Shown one piece after another: positions 46,217 to 54,373 of a stretch of 54,568 nt of DNA. The stretch spans positions 1 to 54,568 of the forward strand of contig NZ_FNOW01000017.1 of NCBI RefSeq assembly GCF_900107145.1. The letters run 5' to 3'. This DNA is from Allochromatium warmingii. Its GTDB lineage: Bacteria > Pseudomonadota > Gammaproteobacteria > Chromatiales > Chromatiaceae. The notes beneath the pieces are model-generated. The model was not told where the DNA came from. It saw only the letters and a list, made by a program, of their open reading frames with translations, and ran no database searches. Each line of letters opens with the position of its first letter. The first letter of the stretch is position 1. The position numbers were made by a program, and so were the translations under genes.

Positions 46217-47659
46217 ATGAAGCACCAAACAGCGGCTCTGAGTTCCAATGACGTGCCTAATACTGGGCACGACAGTCTGATACAGCGCATCAGCATGGGT
46301 TTAACACGTTTGCTCAACGGTCATAAAACCTTCGATCACGGGATTTATCCCATCGAACATAAAGAACTCACGGCTGGTAAGCCAATTCGTCGCTTGCCGT
46401 TTGCCGATGAGTTAATTATTCCGTTGCAGCAACATAAAGGCCGCGCTTCGCTGCCGATGGTTAAAGTTGGGCAAGAAGTGGTGCGCGGTGAGCCGATTGC
46501 GGTCGCCGATCAATTTGTTTCGGTGCCGATGCACGCGCCTGCCACCGGCATCATTCGCGCTATTAGCTTGACCACCACAGCCGAGGGGCCAAAAGCACCG
46601 GCGATTATCCTCAAGGTCTATCACGCGGCCAGTCAACAAGTGCTCTATGGCAGCGAGCAGGATATTGAGCAGATGGACGCCCAAGCGATCATTCAGGCGG
46701 TGCAAGATGCCGGATTGGTCGGACTCGGCGGCGGTGCTTTTCCCAGTCATGTCAAGCTACAACCGCCGCCCGGATGTGAAATTCAAACGCTGTTGGTTAA
46801 TGGCTGCGAATGCGAGCCGTATTTGACCTGTGACCATCGCATCATGCTCGAACAAACCGAGCTGTTATTGCGCGGCATTCGCATTGCATTGCGGGCTACG
46901 GGTGCGCAACGCGCCATCATCGGCGTTGAAGATAATAAGCTCGATGCGGTGAGTCATTTGCGGGCGCGGATTCCGGCGCATCTGCCGATTACGGTCGAGG
47001 CGGTGCAGACGAAATATCCGCAAGGCGCAGAAAAGATGCTGATTACCGCGCTGCTGGGTATGGAAGTGCCGGCCGGTGGGCTACCGGCGGAGATTGGCGT
47101 TGCGGTGTTCAATGTTGGCACGCTGGCGCAGATGGGCGAGCTGGTGCCGCAGGGTCGCGGGCTGATTGAGCGCGTGGTCACAGTCAGCGGGCCAGCGGTC
47201 AAAAATCCGGGTAATTTTTTAGTGCCGATTGGCACGCCGGTGCGCTTTTTACTCGATCAAGTTGGCTTAAACGGGCCACTCGGTCAGGTGATTTTAGGCG
47301 GGCCGATGATGGGCATGGCGGTGGCGTCGCTCGATGTGCCGGTGACGAAATCAGTGTCCGGTGTGGTGGCATTGGAGCCGGAAGATCCGACATTAGCGCG
47401 GCGGCAGGTCTATCCGTGCATTAAATGCGGCGAATGCTTAAAAGCCTGTCCGGTGTCGCTCAATCCGTCGATGCTGGGGGAATTAGCGGTAGCGCGTGAA
47501 TATGGCGTGATGGCCGAACAGTTTAATCTCGATCAATGTTTTGAATGCGGCTGCTGTGCATTTGTCTGTCCGTCGAATATTCCGCTCACGCAATATTTCC
47601 GCATTGCTAAATCAATCAATCGCGATGCGCAGCGACGCGAGGCAGCGAAGCATCACTGA
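46217..47659 (+). CDS. rnfC: Rnf complex NADH-binding subunit C
   Basis: 480 residues from ATG at 46217 with GGTGAG upstream; the longer frame runs into the preceding repeat. FDHGIYPIEHKELTAGKPI and the biotinyl-like VKVGQEVVRGEPIA segment open the protein; GLVGLGGGAFPSHVKL is the NADH/FMN-binding region. CIKCGECLKACP and CFECGCCAFVCP hold two [4Fe-4S] clusters. RnfC oxidises or reduces NAD(H) at the membrane. It ends shortly after the clusters, lacking the long Ala/Lys-rich tail seen in E. coli RsxC. Confidence 0.96.
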   Translation: MKHQTAALSSNDVPNTGHDSLIQRISMGLTRLLNGHKTFDHGIYPIEHKELTAGKPIRRLPFADELIIPLQQHKGRASLPMVKVGQEVVRGEPIAVADQFVSVPMHAPATGIIRAISLTTTAEGPKAPAIILKVYHAASQQVLYGSEQDIEQMDAQAIIQAVQDAGLVGLGGGAFPSHVKLQPPPGCEIQTLLVNGCECEPYLTCDHRIMLEQTELLLRGIRIALRATGAQRAIIGVEDNKLDAVSHLRARIPAHLPITVEAVQTKYPQGAEKMLITALLGMEVPAGGLPAEIGVAVFNVGTLAQMGELVPQGRGLIERVVTVSGPAVKNPGNFLVPIGTPVRFLLDQVGLNGPLGQVILGGPMMGMAVASLDVPVTKSVSGVVALEPEDPTLARRQVYPCIKCGECLKACPVSLNPSMLGELAVAREYGVMAEQFNLDQCFECGCCAFVCPSNIPLTQYFRIAKSINRDAQRREAAKHH

Positions 47660-47672
47660 GCAGCGTCGTCAT

Positions 47673-47821
47673 AGACAGGATTAACAAGATTTTTCAGGAT
47701 TGACAGGATTTTTTTACTCTGGTGACAAAGCTTCTGCTTTGTCACCCATATTGCTCAAGCGCCCGTTAGTCAAACATTCTCATCATCCTGTTAATTCTGA
47801 AAAATCTTGTCAATCCTGTCT
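47673..47821. repeat. ACAGGATTAACAAGAT-type palindrome with a nested hairpin, between rnfC and rnfD
   Basis: Outer arms AGACAGGATTAACAAGATTT and AAAATCTTGTCAATCCTGTCT are complementary with few mismatches. Inside, GGTGACAAAGC (47721-47731) and GCTTTGTCACC (47736-47746) form a perfect 11-bp stem with loop TTCT, as if one small element had inserted into another. No gene inside. Related copy at 33921-34008. Confidence 0.8.
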
Positions 47822-47861
47822 CATTTGCCGTCTAACAACGGAAAACTAAAGAAATTCGATT

Positions 47862-48890
47862 ATGACTAGAGGCATCGAAATCCGCACCTCGCCGCATCTC
47901 AAGCGCGTGGTGACGGTCGATAAAATCATGCGCACCGTGGTGCTGGCGCTGTTGCCAATTGCCGCGTTTGCGGTCTGGCAGTTCGGGCTGAGTGCGTTGC
48001 TGCTGCTGGTGACGACAACCGGCGTGGCTGTGCTGACCGAATGGTGGTTTGCTCGCGCCAGCGGTCGCGGCAATACGGTCGCCGATTGGTCGGCGGTCAT
48101 CACCGGATTGCTATTGGGCTTGACCTTGCCGCCGGGCTTTCCGCTCTGGATGGCCGCCGTTGCCGCATTTGTCGGCATCGCACTCGGCAAGGCGCTGTTC
48201 GGCGGGCTGGGCTACAACGTGATGAATCCGGCGCTGGTCGGTCGTGCCTTCGTGCAGGCGGCGTTTCCGGTGGCGATCACCACTTGGACACCGGCATTCG
48301 CGCCCGGCCGCTTTACCGAAGTCATCCCCTCGACCTTAACCGCGCCATTTATGCAGCCGATTGCCGTTGATGACTGGATCGCTGGTCTGAATCTCGACGG
48401 CTGGAGCGGGGCTACGCCGCTGGCGCTGCAAAAATTCGAGCACATCGAAACCCCGATTCTCGACAGCTTCACCGGCATGATCGCTGGTTCAGCGGGCGAG
48501 ACCTCGGCGCTCTTGATTTTGATCTGCGGCCTGTGGCTCGCGTGGCAACGGATGCTCGATTGGCGCATTCCGGTTAGCGTGATGGCCGGCGCGGTGCTGA
48601 TGGCGCTGCCGTTCTGGTTGCTGGATCCGAGTCTCTATCCGAGTCCCTGGTTTGTGCTCTGTTCGGGCGGATTGATGCTTGCCGCGTGGTTCATGGCCAG
48701 CGATATGGTGGCCTCGCCCGTCACGGCAAAAGGCGTGGTGATTTACGGCCTCTTTATCGGCGCACTCACCGTCATCATCCGGCTGTTCGGCGGGCTGCCG
48801 GAAGGGGTGATGTACGCGATTTTGCTCGGCAATGCCGTCGGGCCGCTGATTTCAAGCTGGACACAACCGCGTGTCTATGGCGCGAAATAG
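47862..48890 (+). CDS. rnfD: Rnf complex membrane subunit D (covalent FMN)
   Basis: 342 residues with about nine to ten membrane helices. WSGATPLALQ carries Thr185, the residue expected to hold covalently bound FMN in RnfD/NqrB proteins. VMNPALVGRAFVQAAFP and the C-terminal AILLGNAVGPLISSW are typical. RnfD is part of the ion-translocating channel. The modification needs the flavin transferase ApbE, which is not in the window. Confidence 0.96.
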   Translation: MTRGIEIRTSPHLKRVVTVDKIMRTVVLALLPIAAFAVWQFGLSALLLLVTTTGVAVLTEWWFARASGRGNTVADWSAVITGLLLGLTLPPGFPLWMAAVAAFVGIALGKALFGGLGYNVMNPALVGRAFVQAAFPVAITTWTPAFAPGRFTEVIPSTLTAPFMQPIAVDDWIAGLNLDGWSGATPLALQKFEHIETPILDSFTGMIAGSAGETSALLILICGLWLAWQRMLDWRIPVSVMAGAVLMALPFWLLDPSLYPSPWFVLCSGGLMLAAWFMASDMVASPVTAKGVVIYGLFIGALTVIIRLFGGLPEGVMYAILLGNAVGPLISSWTQPRVYGAK

Positions 48891-48925
48891 ACGCGATTAA
48901 CCGGATTTTTTAGGACAGACACACC

Positions 48926-49606
48926 ATGCACGTCGAGCTTCAAACTCAGCCCACCGCAACTCCAGTGTGGCCCATGTTGCGCACACTCGGAGTGATTGCC
49001 ACGCTTTCGGGGTTATTGGTGGTGCTGGCCGATCAGATCACCCAACCGATGATTGCCGAAAAACAGCGCCTGCTCACTGAGCAGTTGGTGTTTCAGGTGA
49101 TTCCTGGGGCGGTCACGAAACGCGATTTCATCATTACCGCTGACGGGCGGCTGGAAGCCACCGCGAGCGGCGCAAGCGGCGAACCGATCTATGCCGCCTA
49201 TACCGCTGCCGGTCAACTGCAAGCTGTCGCCATTGTCGGCAGCGGTGGCGGCTATGCTGGGCCGGTACAGGTCATGTTTGCCTATGATCCAAGCTGTCAG
49301 TGCATCGTCGGCAGTCAGGTGCTCAAATCGAATGAAACGCCCGGCTTTGGCGACAAACTCGACACCGATCCGGCCTTCCGCGAAAACTTCCGCGCCCTCG
49401 AAGCGCGTGTCGATACTGCCGGAACCGCGCTCGCCAATCCTATCGTCACCGTCAAACACGGTACCAAAACTGCGCCCTGGCAGATCGACGCCATCACTGG
49501 CGCGACCATCTCCTCGCGGGCGATGGGCAAGGCGGCTAATCAAGCCGCGCAACGCGCCGCGCCTGTCATTCAGCGCGATCTAGCCAAGCTGACGCAACCG
49601 AACTGA
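48926..49606 (+). CDS. rnfG: Rnf complex subunit G (covalent FMN)
   Basis: 226 residues. One N-terminal membrane helix (about 15-37) anchors a periplasmic FMN-binding domain; DAITGATISSRAM carries the flavinylated Thr194, and NETPGFGDKLDTD is conserved. It receives electrons within the Rnf chain. The 35-bp gap after rnfD holds a fragment of the ACAGGATT repeat (near 48894-48918). Confidence 0.95.
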   Translation: MHVELQTQPTATPVWPMLRTLGVIATLSGLLVVLADQITQPMIAEKQRLLTEQLVFQVIPGAVTKRDFIITADGRLEATASGASGEPIYAAYTAAGQLQAVAIVGSGGGYAGPVQVMFAYDPSCQCIVGSQVLKSNETPGFGDKLDTDPAFRENFRALEARVDTAGTALANPIVTVKHGTKTAPWQIDAITGATISSRAMGKAANQAAQRAAPVIQRDLAKLTQPN

Positions 49607-49622
49607 GCGAGGACATCCAGAC

Positions 49623-50324
49623 ATGGCCGAGGCCCCTCAAGACCGCGCCACAGCGGCGGCTAGTGCGCCGCTGTTGACGCAAGAAGAAACGCTGACGGCG
49701 GATACCTTTATTCGCGGTCTGTGGCAAGAAAATCCGGTATTTGTGATGCTGCTCGGCATGTGTCCGGTGCTCGCCGTCACCAATTCCACCATCAATGCGC
49801 TCGGCATGGGGTTATCGACGACTTTTGTGCTGGTGTTTTCCGGTATTTTGATTTCATTGCTGCGGCATTGGATTCCGAAACAAGTCCGTATTGCCAGCTA
49901 TATCGTCATCATTGCCACCTTTGTCACGCTGGTCGATTACGCCATTCAAGCGATTAGCCTCGAACTCTATGCCGCGCTTGGTGCTTTTATTCAGTTGATT
50001 GTCGTCAACTGCATTATTCTCGGACGTGCTGAAGCCTATGCTTCAAAGCAGCGCGTATTAACCACCATTGTTAATAGTCTGGGCACCGGCATTGGTTTTA
50101 CGCTCGCGTTATTAGCCCTCGGCACGGTGCGCGAAATCCTCGGTAACGGAACCATTCTCGGCATTTCACTCTTCGGGCCAGATTTTCAGCCCTGGTTGAT
50201 TATGATTTTACCGCCGGGCGGCTTCTTCGTGCTCGGAGCTTGGCTGTTATATTTTAATTGGCTGCGCTTAAATCGCCTGCGCCGCGTTACGACATTCACC
50301 GGAGCGCCTGCCGATGCACGCTGA
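49623..50324 (+). CDS. rnfE: Rnf complex membrane subunit E
   Basis: 233 residues with six membrane helices. LWQENPVFVMLLGMCPVLAV holds the conserved Cys that, with its counterpart in RnfA, binds an iron-sulfur centre in the membrane core; FIQLIVVNCIILGRAEAYA is the second Cys motif. It pairs with RnfA as inverted halves. The 3' end overlaps rnfA by 11 bp. Confidence 0.96.
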   Translation: MAEAPQDRATAAASAPLLTQEETLTADTFIRGLWQENPVFVMLLGMCPVLAVTNSTINALGMGLSTTFVLVFSGILISLLRHWIPKQVRIASYIVIIATFVTLVDYAIQAISLELYAALGAFIQLIVVNCIILGRAEAYASKQRVLTTIVNSLGTGIGFTLALLALGTVREILGNGTILGISLFGPDFQPWLIMILPPGGFFVLGAWLLYFNWLRLNRLRRVTTFTGAPADAR

Positions 50325-50904
50325 ACCCTTACCGCTGATTTTTTTAAACGCCGCGATTGTCAATAATTTCGTCCTAGCGTTATTTCTCGGCATCTGCCCA
50401 TTTCTCGGCGTCTCAGCGAAAAAAGAGACCGCTTGGAATATGGGATTAGCAACCCTGTTCGTGATGCTGGTCAGTTCCGCTGCCGCCTACGGCATCAATT
50501 GGCTATTGACACTGCTAGAACTCGAATTTTTGCGGTTGATTTGTTATATCGCCGTGATTGCCTCAGCAGTACAACTGGTCGAAATGTTCGTCAAAAAAAC
50601 CAGTCCGGCGCTATTTCGTTCACTCGGCATCTTTCTGCCACTGATTACGACGAATTGCGCGATTCTTGGTCTCGCATTATTCCAGACCACCAAAGAATAT
50701 GACTTTGTACAAAGTCTCGTGTATGCCGCAGGTGCCGGCGCTGGATTTACGCTGGCACTAATGTTAATGGCCGGACTGCGCGAAAAACTCGCCTTAGCCA
50801 AAGTGCCGGATGTCAGTCAGGGTGCGGCTTTAAGCCTGATGCTCGCTGGTTTGTTATCACTGGTATTCATGGGCTTTGCTGGATTAGGGGGCGGGCATGG
50901 TTAA
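50314..50904 (+). CDS. rnfA: Rnf complex membrane subunit A
   Basis: 196 residues with six membrane helices, homologous to RnfE in opposite topology. FVLALFLGICPFLGVSAKKE and PLITTNCAILGLALF give the two Cys motifs of the shared iron-sulfur centre. It starts inside the end of rnfE and its own last codons contain the ATG of the small NqrM-like gene, so the three are translationally linked. Confidence 0.97.
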   Translation: MHAEPLPLIFLNAAIVNNFVLALFLGICPFLGVSAKKETAWNMGLATLFVMLVSSAAAYGINWLLTLLELEFLRLICYIAVIASAVQLVEMFVKKTSPALFRSLGIFLPLITTNCAILGLALFQTTKEYDFVQSLVYAAGAGAGFTLALMLMAGLREKLALAKVPDVSQGAALSLMLAGLLSLVFMGFAGLGGGHG

Positions 50905-51073
50905 GCTGCTGCTCGCGCCGCTGGTGGTCTTTGTCATGCTTGCACTCTGGGTGAGCGTGCAATGGTTTTATGCACGCTTTCAAACCCGTCACCCACAGCT
51001 TGGCCCATTTCGCCGGAACGATGGCGGCTGCTCATGCGGTCAGGGCCAGTGCTCATCGAACGGCGTTCAGTAA
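50897..51073 (+). CDS. nqrM: NqrM-like small membrane protein (58 residues) of the rnf operon
   Basis: ATG at 50897 overlaps the rnfA stop (TAA at 50902-50904). The protein has one N-terminal membrane helix (LAPLVVFVMLALWVSVQWF) and a Cys-rich tail GGCSCGQGQC with Cys45, 47 and 52. This layout, length and position next to the RnfA/NqrE-type subunit match NqrM (DUF539), the factor needed to load iron into the NqrD/NqrE pair. RnfA and RnfE are homologous to those subunits, so it is likely an iron-insertion factor for this Rnf. The call is by layout and context, since the protein is too short for certainty. Confidence 0.7.
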   Translation: MVKLLLAPLVVFVMLALWVSVQWFYARFQTRHPQLGPFRRNDGGCSCGQGQCSSNGVQ

Positions 51074-51079
51074 TTTTTT

Positions 51080-51157
51080 AACCGCAAAGGCGCAAAGAAC
51101 ACAAAGATTTTTTAAAAAATTCTTAAAGAACTTTGCGTGCTTTGCGCCTATGTGGTT
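51080..51157. repeat. Palindromic AACCGCAAAGGCGC-type repeat before the reductase gene
   Basis: AACCGCAAAGGCGCAAAGAA on the left and CTTTGCGTGCTTTGCGCC plus TGTGGTT on the right form a long imperfect hairpin. Same family as 46073-46193. It extends the reductase frame upstream with an artificial N-terminus. Confidence 0.75.
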
Positions 51158-51200
51158 CCAAAAAAATCAAACCATTTCAATATCTAAGCGGAGTGTTTGG

Positions 51201-52061
51201 ATGAGTCAAGACATCACCTACATCGGCCCAACTGCGCCAGCCGTCATTAAAGCCAGCCAGCGCATCACGCCCGAGACCACCGATGAGGTGCGTCATATCA
51301 CGCTCGAAGTGCTCGATCCAGCTTTTCAATTCGTCGAAGGTCAAAGCATCGGCGTTTTAGTGCCTGGGCCGCATGAATTTGGCAATGCAATGCACTTGCG
51401 CCGCTATTCAATCGCTAATGCGCGGAATGTACCGATTGGCGGTGGCGTGCATTTAGATATTCTGGTGCGGCGCTGTTTTTATCTCGATGAAATCAGCGGT
51501 GAGCAATATCCGGGTGTCGCATCTAATTATTTATGCGATGCCAAATCTGGCGATAAACTCACTATCAGCGGCCCCTATCTCAGCCCATTTCGGATGCCGT
51601 TAGATAATCGCGCCAATCTGCTGATGATTGGCACCGGCACCGGTATTGCGCCATTCCGTGCTTTTGCGCAACTGATTTACGAACGGCGCGGCGATTGGAA
51701 AGGTCAGGTGCGATTATATTACGGCGGTCATAGCGGCTTAGATTTAATGTACGCCAATGACGAGAGCAGCGATTTGACGCACTATTATGACGAAAAAACC
51801 TTTCAAGCCTTCCGCGCTTTAGGTACGCGCCCGTTAATGAGTTCATCACAGGCGCTCGAACAGGGATTAACTGAGCGGGCAGCAGAAGCGTTGCGCTTGA
51901 TGCGCGAATCCAATACGCATGTCTTTCTCTCCGGTTTGAGCAAAGTAACGCAGGCATTTGATCGCGTCATGGCTAAACAAGCCGGATCTGAAGCCGAATG
52001 GAAACAGCTCAAGCAGCGGTTAATTGAAGAGGGGCGCTGGTCGGAATTAATTTACGATTGA
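51201..52061 (+). CDS. Plant-type ferredoxin-NAD(P)+ reductase
   Basis: 286 residues from ATG at 51201 (GGAG 8 bp upstream); the longer frame comes from the repeat and the end of the previous gene. RRYSIAN (67-73) binds FAD, GVASNYLCD (105-113) matches the GVxSNxL loop of plant-type enzymes, and GTGTGIAPFRAF (144-155) binds the nicotinamide nucleotide. LYYGGHSGLDLMY and the aromatic Tyr one residue before the C-terminus also fit. It moves electrons between ferredoxin (or flavodoxin) and NAD(P)H. Placement after rnf suggests it balances the ferredoxin pool with NADPH. NADPH versus NADH preference cannot be decided here. Confidence 0.88.
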   Translation: MSQDITYIGPTAPAVIKASQRITPETTDEVRHITLEVLDPAFQFVEGQSIGVLVPGPHEFGNAMHLRRYSIANARNVPIGGGVHLDILVRRCFYLDEISGEQYPGVASNYLCDAKSGDKLTISGPYLSPFRMPLDNRANLLMIGTGTGIAPFRAFAQLIYERRGDWKGQVRLYYGGHSGLDLMYANDESSDLTHYYDEKTFQAFRALGTRPLMSSSQALEQGLTERAAEALRLMRESNTHVFLSGLSKVTQAFDRVMAKQAGSEAEWKQLKQRLIEEGRWSELIYD

Positions 52062-52070
52062 GCGCAATCC

Positions 52071-52131
52071 ATCGGGCAGGTGTCCGTGCGGTATTCATCA
52101 ACCGCGCAGCCTGCCCGCGATGATCGTTTTA
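52071..52131 (+). terminator. Putative terminator of the rnf-oxidoreductase-reductase cluster
   Basis: GGGCAGG (52074-52080) pairs with CCTGCCC (52110-52116), enclosing a second stem GCGGT/ACCGC, and a short TTTT follows at 52127. It begins 9 bp after the reductase stop. The rest of 52132-52261 shows no gene. Confidence 0.5.
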
Positions 52132-52261
52132 GCCTACCTCGGCGTGGATGGATCGATGTAGGGTCGGCGCACAAATTTAATTGCAGATTCAATCTCAGCA
52201 CTGTGCGCGATTTTGACCAATAATACTGTTACATCACATCGTCCTTCAGAGCAGAACCACG

Positions 52262-54340
52262 ATGACATCTGCTGCCCATCCCCTTCGCGTGCGCACACAA
52301 CTCAGCGTTGCAACTAAACTCAATATCGTCCTTGCTGGCGTGCTGATGCTGCTCATTGGGCTTGGCGTGCTGCTTTTTAGCGGCTGGCTGCTGGAACGCC
52401 AAAAAGCTGAGCAGGTCGAGAATCTGCGCAAAATTAATCATCTCGCAATCAGTATGATTGAAGCCTACGCCTTTAGTTTAGAATTGGCGGTGGTGAAACA
52501 GGCGCAATCACTCATGTTACTTTTACCCGGTACCGTGCAACGCGAGACAGCGCAACAACTCACGCTCAATGGTCAATTAACCCCGCTCTTAAAAATCAAT
52601 GGCGTGACCATTAATGGTGATACTGAGCTAATTGATCGTTTCACCCAGAGCACAGGCGTCACAGCATCACTATTCATATGGCAGGGCAGTGATTTTATTC
52701 GCGTTAGTACATCACTCAAACGCGAAACCGGTCAACCGGCGCTCGGTACGCAATTAGGCACAACTCATCCAGCAGCAACTGCACTCAAAGGCGGTCAATC
52801 CTATACTGGTAAGGTCAAATTATTCGGACATGATTACATGACGCATTATCAGCCGCTGATTGATGCGCAGAATCAAATCGTCGGTGCGTTGGGAGTTGGG
52901 TTAGATTTTTCCGCTGGATTAAAAGAACTTAAGCATCATATCACCTCAATGACAATCGGTCAGACTGGTTATATCTATGCACTCGATGCCGATCAAGAAC
53001 CAGGGCGACTGACTATTCATCCGGCTAAAGAAGGTACGAATATTCTTGATTCGCGGGATAGCAGCGGCCGTGCGTTTATTCGTGAAATACTGAATCGTCG
53101 TGAGGGCGTGATTGAATATCCCTGGTTGAATAACGAACGCGGTGAACAGCGCCCGCGCTTAAAATTAGTGGTTTATGAACCATTTAAGGCTTGGAATTGG
53201 ATCGTTGCCGCTGGAAGTTATGAAGAGGAATTTACTGAAGCGGCGCGTATCATGCGGCTGTATTTGCTTGCGGGCGGGGCGCTATTAGCTTTAATTGCTG
53301 GAGTTTTAGTCTATCTCAGCACCCGTCAGTGGGTCGGCCGACCCTTAGCACAGGTCGTTCTAGCATTAGAACAGATTGCTGACGGGGATTTAACTGCGCA
53401 AATGAGTGTGCATTCAATGGATGAAGTTGGGCGATTACTGGCCGCAACTGCACGCATGTCAGCACAATTACGTGCAGCCATTGATGCCATTCGTTCCGCA
53501 ACGGAAGTATTAGAAAGCAATGCGCATACACTGGTTCAGGATGCGGGCACTGTGGCGAATGGTTCCAGAATGCAAAGCCAAGCGGCTGAAACTATGGCGG
53601 CTAGTATTGAGCAAATGAGCCAGAGTATTCAGCAGGTTGCCGAGCATTCGCAGCAATCTGGACAGCTTTCGACCTCTGCCGGACAAAGCGCCCGCGAAGG
53701 TGCGGGAGTAATTGGTAAAGCTGTCGATGAAATGACGAATATTGCTGTCAGCGTCCGCGAGGCGTCGCGCACGGTGCTGGAATTAGGTCAGCAATCGGAA
53801 GCAATTAGCGCCATTGTCAGCACTATTCAGGAAATCGCCGAGCAGACTAATTTATTGGCGCTCAATGCTGCAATTGAAGCTGCGCGTGCCGGTGAGCAAG
53901 GGCGCGGATTTGCCGTGGTTGCGGATGAAGTGCGCAAGCTTGCCGAGCGCACGGCGCGTTCGACGCAGGAAATCTCGGCGATGATTGGCACGATTCAAGC
54001 TGGCGCACGGGCGGCAGTGGGGCGCATGGATCAAGGCGTTGAGCAGGTCGAACAGGGGGTTGATCTTGCGCATCGCGCCGGCGAAAGCATTGCACGCATT
54101 CAAGCCGAAGCGACTACTGTGGCGACATCGGTTGAGCGCATCGCCGAGGCACTGCGCAAACAAAGCACGGCGAGTCGCGATATGGCGGGTAATGTGTCAA
54201 GCATTGTCGCGCAAGCGGAGGCAAATCGTATGCAGGCGGAAAATTCAGCACGGACGGCATTAGAATTGGAACAATTGACGCATTCATTGCGCAAGAGTAT
54301 TGCGCGGTTTCGGTTGTGCGTGATGGATTGGGCGCGTTAG
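52262..54340 (+). CDS. Cache-domain methyl-accepting chemotaxis protein
   Basis: 692 residues. Membrane helix 1 (about 19-44), a large periplasmic sensor (about 45-325) whose pattern ([39 protein letters not shown]) fits a Cache_3-Cache_2 sensor, membrane helix 2 (about 330-352), HAMP, and the signalling domain with tip [20 protein letters not shown] and [13 protein letters not shown]. Cache sensors bind small molecules such as amino or carboxylic acids. No CheR-docking pentapeptide at the C-terminus. It lies next to the rnf cluster and an IS end. Confidence 0.94.
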   Translation: MTSAAHPLRVRTQLSVATKLNIVLAGVLMLLIGLGVLLFSGWLLERQKAEQVENLRKINHLAISMIEAYAFSLELAVVKQAQSLMLLLPGTVQRETAQQLTLNGQLTPLLKINGVTINGDTELIDRFTQSTGVTASLFIWQGSDFIRVSTSLKRETGQPALGTQLGTTHPAATALKGGQSYTGKVKLFGHDYMTHYQPLIDAQNQIVGALGVGLDFSAGLKELKHHITSMTIGQTGYIYALDADQEPGRLTIHPAKEGTNILDSRDSSGRAFIREILNRREGVIEYPWLNNERGEQRPRLKLVVYEPFKAWNWIVAAGSYEEEFTEAARIMRLYLLAGGALLALIAGVLVYLSTRQWVGRPLAQVVLALEQIADGDLTAQMSVHSMDEVGRLLAATARMSAQLRAAIDAIRSATEVLESNAHTLVQDAGTVANGSRMQSQAAETMAASIEQMSQSIQQVAEHSQQSGQLSTSAGQSAREGAGVIGKAVDEMTNIAVSVREASRTVLELGQQSEAISAIVSTIQEIAEQTNLLALNAAIEAARAGEQGRGFAVVADEVRKLAERTARSTQEISAMIGTIQAGARAAVGRMDQGVEQVEQGVDLAHRAGESIARIQAEATTVATSVERIAEALRKQSTASRDMAGNVSSIVAQAEANRMQAENSARTALELEQLTHSLRKSIARFRLCVMDWAR

Positions 54341-54373
54341 CGATCACTCCAGAACGAGTGTAGGGCGATCGCG

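Noticed and set aside
51074-51200. N-terminal extension of the ferredoxin reductase
   Set aside because: The extended frame covers the end of the NqrM-like gene and a palindromic repeat; the internal ATG has a good Shine-Dalgarno and matches the family start.
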